Below are positions 24,532-31,222 of a stretch of 36,604 nt of DNA, piece after piece; position 1 is the stretch's first letter; each line of letters starts with the position of its first letter. The notes under the pieces are model-generated. The model did no database searches and was not told the DNA's origin. It saw only the letters and a list, made by a program, of their open reading frames with translations. The stretch spans positions 1 through 36,604 of the forward strand of contig DXEZ01000222.1 of NCBI GenBank assembly GCA_019114715.1, in the 5' to 3' direction. The position numbers and the translations under genes are program-made. The DNA comes from Candidatus Sphingobacterium stercoripullorum. GTDB lineage: Bacteria; Bacteroidota; Bacteroidia; Sphingobacteriales; Sphingobacteriaceae.

Positions 24532-26139
24532 TTATATGTCCAAACCAAAAACAGCTTCCGCAAGACCTATTTCATCAGGTGAATACGGCAAGGAGTACTT
24601 AACTCCTAAGCGGTCTAAAACTTTCCCTGTGGAATGTCCTATGCTAATAACTTTTTGACTTGGATCTAACAAGTTTTCTGCAAAGTAGGCCTCTACGTTA
24701 CTAGGGCTAGTAAATATTAACACATTGGCACTTGAAGCTGGGATTTCCTTCTTTAATACCGTTTCATAAACGGGAAGATCAATGACTTTCGTCTTCTCGT
24801 CTAAGTATTTCTGCATACTTAGCAAAGAATCTTTGGCCCTAGGGAATAACACCGTCTGTCCGCTAACGATAGTTGCAAACTCCATGGCTATTTCATCCAT
24901 TTGGATTCCAAAAGCTTCTCCCGAGTAATCCGGCTCTTTACCAAATTGTTTTAACTTATCTGCCGATCCACTTCCCACTACGCCAAACTTTGTTTTCTTT
25001 GAAAGAATAGGTTCTAGTGCAAAGAAGTGTTCTATGGCATTTTTACTATTAAAAAAAATCCAATCTACATGCTTTAGGATATAAGAATCCAGCTTTTTAA
25101 CGATTGGAAAAATATTAATTAACGAGCGTGCATCCAACTGGATTTTCAAATCTTCCATAGCGCGCCCGAAATACGAATGCTCGTCGATTTCTCTAGAGAT
25201 AAAGACACGCTCCGGAAACTTACGCTCTGTTTTGAATGCTTTATAAACTTTCTCTACTAGAACATCAGCATTTTGCTCTTTGATATACAGCCTTTGCGGA
25301 AAATCATCTGCGGTATCGGCTACCGATGTCCAGCACTCGTAATGGTCATCTGTTTTGATGCAGTAGCTTCCCAGTGGCGCATGACAGCCGGCATCAAACA
25401 AATTCAATATCTTACGCTCTATTCCGATATTATCAGAAACTTCAGCCTCGTGAATATTCGATAGCACCTCTTTCAGCTGCGTATCGTCCTCACGAATCTG
25501 TATAGCTAGCGCACCTTGCGCGGGAGCAGGAATAACTTCTAATGGTGAAATTTCAATCACGTGGAAATCCGATAGATCCATCTCTACACGCACGACGCCG
25601 GCTTTCGCTAATACAATAGCATCGTACTGCTCATCTCTGAGCTTTTGTAAGCGCGTTTGAATGTTTCCCCTTAGGTCGGCAAACTCCAAATCAGGCCTTA
25701 AGCCTGCAAGTTGTGCCTTTCTCCTATTGGATGAGGTTCCCACTGTAGCATTGTGCTTTAACATGAGCTTCTTGCTCAAGTCAATGCAATCTTTATGTAC
25801 AATTAGTAATTCGGCAGGATCTTCCCGTTCGGTCACCGCGGCAATGATGAGCCCCTCAGGGTTTACCGTCGGCAAGTCCTTATGGGAGTGTACCGCTAAA
25901 TCTATTTCTTTTTTAAATAAGGATTCTTCTAATTCCTTTGTAAAAAAACCTTTTCCTTCGATCTTATCGAACCGCAAGTGTTGAATGATATCTCCTTGGG
26001 TTTTTATTACTTTTAGGTCCGCTTGATAACCTAGGGCTACTAATTTATCTTTAATATAATTAGCCTGCCACATAGCAAGCTTACTTCCTCTTGTACCAAT
26101 TATTAATTTCCTATCCAATTGCAATTGAGTTTTAGACAT
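24532..26139 (-). CDS. hemC: Fused hydroxymethylbilane synthase and uroporphyrinogen-III synthase
   Basis: This 535-aa protein joins two successive heme enzymes. Residues 1 to about 300 are hydroxymethylbilane synthase (HemC): IGTRGSKLAMWQA near 14-26, HSHKDLP with catalytic D88, GTSSNRRKAQL near 134-144 and the dipyrromethane cofactor cysteine C252 in FDAGCHAPLGSYC. Residues about 310-535 are a uroporphyrinogen-III synthase (HemD) domain: VFISREID, WIFFNSKNAIEHFF, GVVGSGSADKLKQFG, LFPRAKDSLLSM, and near the end LIFTSPSNVEAYFAENL and SIGHSTGKVLDRLGV. No separate hemD is present in the cluster. HemC/HemD fusions are known in some bacteria, for example Leptospira. The fusion would channel the unstable hydroxymethylbilane to ring closure. 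Confidence 0.93.
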   Translation of the reverse strand: MSKTQLQLDRKLIIGTRGSKLAMWQANYIKDKLVALGYQADLKVIKTQGDIIQHLRFDKIEGKGFFTKELEESLFKKEIDLAVHSHKDLPTVNPEGLIIAAVTEREDPAELLIVHKDCIDLSKKLMLKHNATVGTSSNRRKAQLAGLRPDLEFADLRGNIQTRLQKLRDEQYDAIVLAKAGVVRVEMDLSDFHVIEISPLEVIPAPAQGALAIQIREDDTQLKEVLSNIHEAEVSDNIGIERKILNLFDAGCHAPLGSYCIKTDDHYECWTSVADTADDFPQRLYIKEQNADVLVEKVYKAFKTERKFPERVFISREIDEHSYFGRAMEDLKIQLDARSLINIFPIVKKLDSYILKHVDWIFFNSKNAIEHFFALEPILSKKTKFGVVGSGSADKLKQFGKEPDYSGEAFGIQMDEIAMEFATIVSGQTVLFPRAKDSLLSMQKYLDEKTKVIDLPVYETVLKKEIPASSANVLIFTSPSNVEAYFAENLLDPSQKVISIGHSTGKVLDRLGVKYSLPYSPDEIGLAEAVFGLDI

Positions 26140-26157
26140 GAATTTTAATCCAAATTT

Positions 26158-26201
26158 AAAAAAACAGATTTAAAAGAGCATAATGCACTTTACATCTGTT
26201 T
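26158..26201 (-). promoter_or_regulatory. Hairpin with T-run between hemA and hemCD (terminator or attenuator)
   Basis: On the minus strand AAACAGAT (26201-26194) pairs with ATCTGTTT (26169-26162). Shorter inner pairings (TAAA/TTTA, GCA/TGC) extend it, and the distal arm runs into seven T residues. It resembles an intrinsic terminator placed inside the heme cluster, so it could end hemA transcripts or attenuate the downstream genes. Confidence 0.6.
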
Positions 26202-26203
26202 CC

Positions 26204-26211
26204 CAAAGTTA
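26204..26211 (-). promoter_or_regulatory. Possible internal promoter -7 element for hemCD-hemB-hemL
   Basis: The minus strand reads TAACTTTG, an exact TAnnTTTG match, 64 bases before the hemCD ATG and just ahead of the hairpin. A transcript from it would begin at the hairpin. Confidence 0.45.
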
Positions 26212-26219
26212 AGAATTAA

Positions 26220-27455
26220 TTAATCTATTGTAGTATGTTGAATCAAGATATCCTTCGCCATTACCATAGGAACTTTAATATATTTTTTCTCCATGTAATT
26301 AATGACTTTCTCTAATGTTTCTTTTGCCTCAGGATCTAATTTGCCCACATCATTGGCAAAAACTTCATTTAAAGCAAAAGACTTTATTTCTTTAATTGTA
26401 TTTGGAACTTCACGCATGGCGACCTCCACCCTTCTCTGCTTTACAATTGGTAAAAATTCTTTAATATTTTCATCAATTATTTTTCCAGCATGCTCTAATT
26501 CGCCGTAACGTTCCTGAATATTATTCTCCGCTTCTTGTTGTAGGGAACCTATCTCGATATAATGCACAGGGAATTGCTGTATAATTTCTTTATCTATATC
26601 GTGAGGAACTGCTAAATCAATGATAATCTTTCTATCTTCTTCCCCATTCAGGAGTTTACTATATAGATCTTTATTAACAACTGCATTCGCTGCACCGGTA
26701 CAGGTAACTAATATATCAAAGCCTTTATCGTAAGTTTCAAGATCTTCTAGAGTGAATGCCTTCCCTTTTAATTCGGCGGCAAAAGTTTTCGCTCTTTCTA
26801 AAGTACGATTAAAAACGGCAAAGTTCTGATATTTATGTTTGGAAAGATATTTCGCAAAGTTTTGATTTGTCTCCCCAGCACCAACCACTAAAATCCGCGG
26901 CTGCTCCGGCAATTTCAAGCTGCGCAGTTTACGATATGCTAAAGATACTACGGAGATAGGATTTCTAGATATATTGGTTCTAGTATAAACTTCTTTAGAG
27001 GTTATTACAAGCCGGTCCATCATTAGGCGTAAAAAATCTCCTGTAAGGCCATCTTTTCTAGACTGCTCGTAAGACCGTCTAACTTGAGACAAAATTTCTT
27101 TTTCACCCACAACTAGACTCTCCAAAGAACAGGACATTCTAAACATGTGTTGCAAAGCATCGATACCTTGATATCTAGAACCGCCCTCAACAAATGTCTT
27201 TAATAAGTCATCGCTAAAGTCAAATTTCATAGCAATGAGTACCTGCTTAACAAATTCATCTGTTAATTCTTCAGGAGTATAAAAAACGAATTCTACACGG
27301 TTACAAGTACCTAAATAGAATAGCTCAGGAATCGCGAGTTCGTGTTTTAACTTTGACAAGCGACCTTCTAACTCCTCACAATCAACTATAAGCCTTCCTA
27401 AATCGTGTAATTCAAAATGCTTATGAGTAAATGCTATAACTCTTAAATTCTTCAA
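26220..27455 (-). CDS. hemA: Glutamyl-tRNA reductase
   Basis: HemA reduces glutamyl-tRNA(Glu) to glutamate-1-semialdehyde with NADPH, the committed and usually regulated step of the C5 heme pathway. The 411-aa protein begins LRVIAFTHKHFELHDLGRL; the catalytic cysteine is C51 in YLGTCNRVEF, and SCSLESLVVGEKEILSQVR with its partner block SRNPISVVSLAYRK are canonical. The NADPH domain has ILVVGAGETNQNFAKYL, and the C-terminal dimerisation helices follow. It is the first gene of the heme cluster, with a promoter-like TACATTTG 41 bases upstream, and is separated from hemCD by 80 bases holding a hairpin. Confidence 0.96.
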   Translation of the reverse strand: MKNLRVIAFTHKHFELHDLGRLIVDCEELEGRLSKLKHELAIPELFYLGTCNRVEFVFYTPEELTDEFVKQVLIAMKFDFSDDLLKTFVEGGSRYQGIDALQHMFRMSCSLESLVVGEKEILSQVRRSYEQSRKDGLTGDFLRLMMDRLVITSKEVYTRTNISRNPISVVSLAYRKLRSLKLPEQPRILVVGAGETNQNFAKYLSKHKYQNFAVFNRTLERAKTFAAELKGKAFTLEDLETYDKGFDILVTCTGAANAVVNKDLYSKLLNGEEDRKIIIDLAVPHDIDKEIIQQFPVHYIEIGSLQQEAENNIQERYGELEHAGKIIDENIKEFLPIVKQRRVEVAMREVPNTIKEIKSFALNEVFANDVGKLDPEAKETLEKVINYMEKKYIKVPMVMAKDILIQHTTID

Positions 27456-27496
27456 TGTGCTTTTAGATAATCAGACTACTTCAAGATTCCTAACCG

Positions 27497-27504
27497 CAAA
27501 TGTA
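27497..27504 (-). promoter_or_regulatory. hemA promoter -7 element
   Basis: The minus strand reads TACATTTG, an exact match to TAnnTTTG, 41 bases before hemA. A TTTTTGACA stretch lies upstream at a longer spacing (24 bases from TTTG) than the usual 18-20. Confidence 0.55.
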
Positions 27505-27751
27505 GACTAAAAACCCCTGTAAATGTGTCAAAAATCTGTCAATTAGATTAATTTAGAACCTTTTCAAATTAGGTAAATGACTTTAAAACTACCCGTGGTT
27601 ACACTGTAGAGACATACCTGTAAACTGTAAGTGCCAAGTAACTCAAATACGGTCCCTTAGGCTTAATATGCACTCAATTAGCCGGAATCAACAAATTATG
27701 GGTATAGCTCCTTTTGTGAAAAGACAAGCTAACCAAGGACGCTAAATCTTT
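27505..27751. other. Gene-free interval between hemA and rbfA
   Basis: The 324-base gap between hemA and rbfA holds the hemA promoter on one side and the rbfA terminator on the other. Between them I see no open frame, RNA gene or strong repeat, only three loose CTGTA copies near 27605-27628. The long upstream region of hemA could carry regulator sites, but none can be named. Confidence 0.5.
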
Positions 27752-27785
27752 AAAAAAGAAAAAGAGTAAGTCCGAACACTTACTC
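27752..27785 (-). terminator. Intrinsic terminator of rbfA, overlapping the stop codon
   Basis: On the minus strand GAGTAAGT and ACTTACTC form an 8-bp perfect stem with a 6-base loop, followed by TTTTTCTTTTTT. The first arm contains the rbfA TAA stop codon (27782-27780). Confidence 0.88.
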
Positions 27786-28148
27786 CTCCTCATCATCCTT
27801 TTTTATTTTCTTAAATATTTCATCCATCTTCTCCACATAGACGTTAGTATCGTCTAAAAAGAATTCCAGTTCTGGAACGATGCGAACCACATGGCGTATA
27901 CGATTACCAAGCTTATAACGAATCTCACTGGTGTGCTTTTTCAATTTCTCTAAATCCTCTTCCGCGGATTTGATATTTAAAAAACTAAGATAAACCCGTG
28001 CTACTGATAAATCAGGCGTAGATCGTACTACTGTAACTGTAATAAAGGCACCTGGAACCCAGCCCATCGCTTCTTTTTGAAATATATCAGCTAACTCTTC
28101 CTGAATAACAGCTGAAAATCTCTGTTGTCTTTTACTTTCACTCCTCAT
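27780..28148 (-). CDS. rbfA: 30S ribosome-binding factor A
   Basis: RbfA is a small KH-type protein that binds immature 30S subunits and aids 16S rRNA processing. The 122-aa sequence shows the family blocks SKRQQRFSAVIQEELADIFQ at residues 4-23, VTVVRSTPDLSVARVYLSFL near 38-57 and RYKLGNRIRHVVRIVPELEF then FLDDTN near 75-101. It ends in an acidic tail. It is a lone gene here, without the nusA-infB neighbours seen in many other phyla. The start is supported by a TATCTTTG -7 element 26 bases upstream. Transcription ends at a hairpin that uses its stop codon. Confidence 0.93.
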   Translation of the reverse strand: MRSESKRQQRFSAVIQEELADIFQKEAMGWVPGAFITVTVVRSTPDLSVARVYLSFLNIKSAEEDLEKLKKHTSEIRYKLGNRIRHVVRIVPELEFFLDDTNVYVEKMDEIFKKIKKDDEEE

Positions 28149-28174
28149 AAAATCTATTCCCTGTTATATTTTTT

Positions 28175-28182
28175 CAAAGATA
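28175..28182 (-). promoter_or_regulatory. rbfA promoter -7 element
   Basis: The minus strand reads TATCTTTG, an exact TAnnTTTG match, 26 bases before the rbfA ATG. GTTG lies 15 bases upstream as a poor -33 element. Confidence 0.6.
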
Positions 28183-28359
28183 TATAAATTAGGTGAACAA
28201 CTTAGATTGTTAAATCTTGTTAATAACACCCGATAAATTAACTACAGATTCAATATACAATTTGACAAAGGAATGTCCTACTAAAAGCTGAAATACTTTT
28301 TTAATAACCCAAGGATAATCCAAGATAAAAAGTAAGTGTATACTTTACAATAAGTCTAT

Positions 28360-28397
28360 AAAAGTAAAAGGCATGAACGTTCATGCCTTTTACTTTT
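28360..28397. terminator. 38-bp perfect palindrome, probable bidirectional terminator
   Basis: The arms AAAAGTAAAAGGCATGAAC and GTTCATGCCTTTTACTTTT are exact reverse complements of 19 bases with no spacer. The T-rich distal arm on either strand fits a terminator. No annotated gene ends here in either direction; rbfA starts 210 bases away and is read away from it. Confidence 0.55.
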
Positions 28398-28700
28398 CAG
28401 TGTTTATAACCGGATAGAATGCAATGTCTTTCCTAGGGTAGTCAGCCCTATCATTCATCAAAAAATTTTGGTTTATTATTGGTGTTGTAAAAGTAAGCTT
28501 TAACTTACAAAATGTCTTGTCTTTAAACTTTCCATTCTCCCATTACGACAACAAACATAGAGATATAAAACATTCTCACAAAATGTTTTTACAACAAATA
28601 GTAATCACTCACTCACTGCGTGTCAACCTTACACATACCAAAACGTAAGTGTTAAAAAACCTTAACACTCTATTAATCAATACTTAAATAATCTGTAAAA

Positions 28701-28716
28701 ACAATGCTAGCATTGT
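28701..28716. repeat. 16-bp perfect palindrome related to 9294-9309
   Basis: ACAATGCTAGCATTGT is an exact palindrome. It shares the pattern ACwATGCTArCATwGT with the site upstream of etfB. It may be an operator, but no adjacent gene start explains it. Confidence 0.35.
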
Positions 28717-29099
28717 AATAAAATCCTATTATAAACGTTATGTATTTTAATACTTTTTTTCCCCACCACCTACAATTGCAACAAAAATGTTAGAAACAAT
28801 CTAATGACGCAAAATAATTACGGGTAGTTTGTTGATTTCTCCATAGGTAATAGCAACACTTTAATCACCCCTACTGATAGTCTTAAAAAGAACCTCAAAA
28901 CCAATTATAAAGCAGGTAGAAGACCTTTAACACATTAATCTCTCCCTAACATTGAAATGATTGAAAAAAGGCCATAAACAAGCTAAAAACAAGCCGTATA
29001 TTTTATTACAGTAATAAGTCTTAATAGGCCGAAAGAAATATGGTAGATTATAATTAAGGCGAGTGGTAAGTCAGCTTGTAAGAAGGAAGCTTATAATAA

Positions 29100-29136
29100 C
29101 TCCTTGGTTATTTTTTTAGGGTAAATAACCAAGGAG
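29100..29136 (-). terminator. Hairpin ending the cytochrome oxidase operon
   Basis: CTCCTTGGTTATTT and AAATAACCAAGGAG form a 14-bp perfect stem with a 9-base loop, 10 bases after the last gene of the operon. A strong T run is missing on the minus side (TTATTATAAG follows), but the position and stem make it the likely end of the transcript. Confidence 0.75.
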
Positions 29137-29146
29137 CACCATGTAT

Positions 29147-29605
29147 TTATAAAAATACTCGAGCGTGCCAGCTATTTTTAAGAGGCACTTCCCATTTATT
29201 TAAAAAATCCTCATGATTATTTACCAAGTTATTAAACACAACAGTCTGCTCTCCAACAATACCATTCTTTATTAACTCAGTAAATTCTTCTTTTGATGCC
29301 AGCTTAATTACATTATCCTGATCCCTATAGGAGATAGACCACCTATCAAATAAATTAAGTGCAAATTCCTTTTCTAGATCCTTTAAAAAGTAAGTAGACT
29401 TATCGATAGAGCAACCTGTTACAGCGGCTTGTTGTTCATTTACGCGAAGAACAATAAATAAATTATGCAATATTTCAAAACTACCAGCTAAAGCAGAACC
29501 GTGGGCAGTCCACTGTTCAATAAAACCTGATAGATTAATCTTAAGTTTTTCAACTTCTGTTTCCGTTAGAAACCTATTACTTTGATAAACCCAAACTCTC
29601 TCCAT
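29147..29605 (-). CDS. Conserved Bacteroidota protein, often mislabelled 'ABC transporter ATPase'
   Basis: This 152-aa soluble protein begins MERVWVYQSNRFLTETEVEK and contains FIEQWTAHGSALAGSFEILH, VTGCSIDKSTYFLKDLEKEF, DRWSISYRD and the C-terminal TVVFNNLVNNHEDFLNKWEV. I recognise the pattern as a Bacteroidota family that databases sometimes call an ABC transporter ATPase. No Walker A, Walker B or ABC signature is present, so that name has no support here. No signal peptide or membrane segment is visible. It is the last gene of the oxidase operon, 10 bases after the DUF420 gene, so a role in oxidase assembly or expression is possible but unproven. Confidence 0.75.
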   Translation of the reverse strand: MERVWVYQSNRFLTETEVEKLKINLSGFIEQWTAHGSALAGSFEILHNLFIVLRVNEQQAAVTGCSIDKSTYFLKDLEKEFALNLFDRWSISYRDQDNVIKLASKEEFTELIKNGIVGEQTVVFNNLVNNHEDFLNKWEVPLKNSWHARVFL

Positions 29606-29615
29606 AACAACTCTT

Positions 29616-30155
29616 TTAAAAATTATAATAAGGGGAAATCAGTAAATAAACAACCACTCCAGATACCGCTACATACAACCATAAAGGAAAAGTATACTTA
29701 GCAATTTTGCGATGCCTCTCATAAGAACCAACCAGCCCTCTAACAAAAGTAATTAACACAAAAGGAATAACAACAATAGAAAGAATAATATGGCTTATTA
29801 AAACAAAGAAATACACTGTTTTAATCCAACCCTCTCCTCCAAAGGGTGTGGACTCGGAGGTCATATGATAAGCCACATATAAAGAAAGAAACAAGGCTGA
29901 ACATACTAAACAGATCTTCACCAAAGTTTCATGCAGTTTAATATTCCCTTTTTTAATGGCAACAACAGCACAAATTAAAAGCACAGCGGTCAATGCATTA
30001 ATAGAAGCATAAATAGGAGGTAAAAACGTTAACGGTTCAACATCATATCCCAGATCCTTTAGATTAACGCCAAACAGAGCTGCAACGATAAGTGGAATAA
30101 TAACTGATAAAGCGACAATTAACTTATTGTATCTTTTTTCTTTTTGCATATCCAT
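29616..30155 (-). CDS. DUF420 membrane protein, putative oxidase assembly factor
   Basis: This 179-aa protein has about five membrane helices and matches DUF420. A Bacillus/Staphylococcus relative of this family, CtaM, is needed for active aa3-type oxidases. Visible blocks are VEPLTFLPPIYASINALTAV near 37-56, GNIKLHETLVKICLVCSALF near 69-88, YHMTSESTPFGGEGWIKTVY near 95-114 and FFVLISHIILSIVVIPFVLI near 115-134, containing conserved histidines that may bind a metal or heme. It lies 3 bases after the SCO-like gene, fully within the oxidase operon. Confidence 0.85.
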   Translation of the reverse strand: MDMQKEKRYNKLIVALSVIIPLIVAALFGVNLKDLGYDVEPLTFLPPIYASINALTAVLLICAVVAIKKGNIKLHETLVKICLVCSALFLSLYVAYHMTSESTPFGGEGWIKTVYFFVLISHIILSIVVIPFVLITFVRGLVGSYERHRKIAKYTFPLWLYVAVSGVVVYLLISPYYNF

Positions 30156-30158
30156 AAA

Positions 30159-30842
30159 CTAAGTAGATTGTACTCCCCTTAAATTTTCAATTAATAAAAC
30201 TTTTATATCCTCCTCAATAATTTTGTAGACTTTAGGATTGTCCGAGTTATATATCCCTCTTAAAAACCCATTTTTATCAATAAGTACGATTTGATTAGAA
30301 GGCAGAACATTCGTATCAAATTCACTATAGTATAAAACATCTAACAATAAATTATCCCTAATAAAGCCATATGCTTGTTCATTACTGGGTTGAATATAAA
30401 ACCAATTCTTATTAAAAAAGTCTCGATAAGGTAAAATATAATCATCAGCATCAGCAAAGCCAGCTAGGGTATCCACATTGATAGAATAAAACTTTAAGTT
30501 ATTGAAAGTCTGAAAACGGTCAACGACCTTCTCTAAGGCATCGGTAATGTTCCTAGAGTAACTAGGAGAGCCCAAGGAAATCAAATGAAAAACGCGAATA
30601 GTTGTATCGCTATTAAACACTATATCTTCACCGCCGAGGTTTTGAAATTTTGCGTCTGGAATATATACACTGCTAAGATCCACCTGTCCACTAGTTAAGC
30701 CTTCAGTAGAGTAATAAGGAAGCGTTAAATAGGAATTATTCGCTACGCGAACAAAGGTGAGATACAAAAAACCTGGCAATAGTAGAACTAAAGCCAGGAG
30801 TATAATAGTAAGTTTACTTTTCTTTTTTTTATTATTTGCCAT
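30159..30842 (-). CDS. SCO1/SenC-like protein lacking copper ligands
   Basis: This 227-aa protein has a short Lys-rich N-terminus, one membrane helix at about residues 11-30, and a thioredoxin-like domain outside. Its operon place and blocks such as TIRVFHLISLGSPSYSRNIT (81-100), LKFYSINVDTLAG and NQIVLIDKNGFLRGIYN fit the SCO1/SenC copper-chaperone fold. However, the expected CxxxC motif is replaced by LGSPSYS, the whole protein has no cysteine, and the later conserved histidine before the LID-like strand is also missing. It therefore cannot bind copper the usual way. It lies 3 bases after cox4 and 3 before DUF420. The SCO relation is inferred from pattern and context, not from a search. Confidence 0.65.
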   Translation of the reverse strand: MANNKKKKSKLTIILLALVLLLPGFLYLTFVRVANNSYLTLPYYSTEGLTSGQVDLSSVYIPDAKFQNLGGEDIVFNSDTTIRVFHLISLGSPSYSRNITDALEKVVDRFQTFNNLKFYSINVDTLAGFADADDYILPYRDFFNKNWFYIQPSNEQAYGFIRDNLLLDVLYYSEFDTNVLPSNQIVLIDKNGFLRGIYNSDNPKVYKIIEEDIKVLLIENLRGVQST

Positions 30843-30845
30843 TAA

Positions 30846-31202
30846 TTAAGGATTTGGCCATAAAGGATAAGTATTGTACGCACCATTTAAGAAAGCTCCT
30901 TCTGTATACATAAGAGCAACAAAGTAGGTGAGTAGTATTAGTGCAGAAGCACAAGTAATAATAAACCCAGATTTCTCAAACTTTAGGTGCATAAAGTAAG
31001 CAATAATATAATATGCTTTAGCGAAGGTCAATAGAACATATACGGTAATAACAAATACACCTTTTTCCAAAATACCTTTATGAACTAATCCAAGAGCGAT
31101 AAAGAATTCCAATGCGGTCAGTGCTAATAATATAAAAAACACTTTCCAAATTTGCTTAGGTCCCATCGCACTCTCTTGATGATCTTGTTGAATATGTGCC
31201 AT
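30846..31202 (-). CDS. Cytochrome c oxidase subunit IV (prokaryotic)
   Basis: This is a small 118-aa membrane protein of the bacterial cox4 family, the fourth subunit of heme-copper oxidases. Three membrane helices are visible at about residues 17-40, 46-72 and 79-100. The middle block TFAKAYYIIAYFMHLKFEKS is the family signature. The N-terminus is soluble and histidine-containing. It is 20 bases after the second subunit III gene and 3 before the SCO-like gene. Confidence 0.88.
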   Translation of the reverse strand: MAHIQQDHQESAMGPKQIWKVFFILLALTALEFFIALGLVHKGILEKGVFVITVYVLLTFAKAYYIIAYFMHLKFEKSGFIITCASALILLTYFVALMYTEGAFLNGAYNTYPLWPNP

Positions 31203-31222
31203 ATCTTATAATATTAATATCG

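Larger units (their letters stand above)
28183..29099. other. Gene-free region of about 1 kb with several inverted repeats
   Basis: Between the rbfA promoter and the terminator of the oxidase operon no frame on either strand has a credible protein. The stretch is AT-rich and holds a cluster of inverted repeats: a 38-bp perfect palindrome (28360-28397), GTAAG/CTTAC (28492-28507), AAAACATT/AATGTTTT (28567-28589), AGTGTTAA/TTAACACT (28648-28669) and a 16-bp palindrome (28701-28716). I do not recognise RNase P, tmRNA, 6S or SRP RNA signatures. It may hold an unannotated small RNA or a decayed gene. Confidence 0.5.

Noticed and set aside
28183-29099. Known housekeeping RNAs (RNase P, tmRNA, 6S, SRP) in the 1 kb gap
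   Set aside because: I looked for the conserved cores and CCA or tag features by eye and found none on either strand.
28183-29099. CRISPR array suggested by several repeats
   Set aside because: The repeats are inverted, all different and irregularly spaced; there are no regular direct repeats and no cas genes.
29147-29605. ABC transporter ATPase function for the last oxidase-operon gene
   Set aside because: No Walker A, Walker B or signature motif is present in its 152 residues, so the common label was not used.
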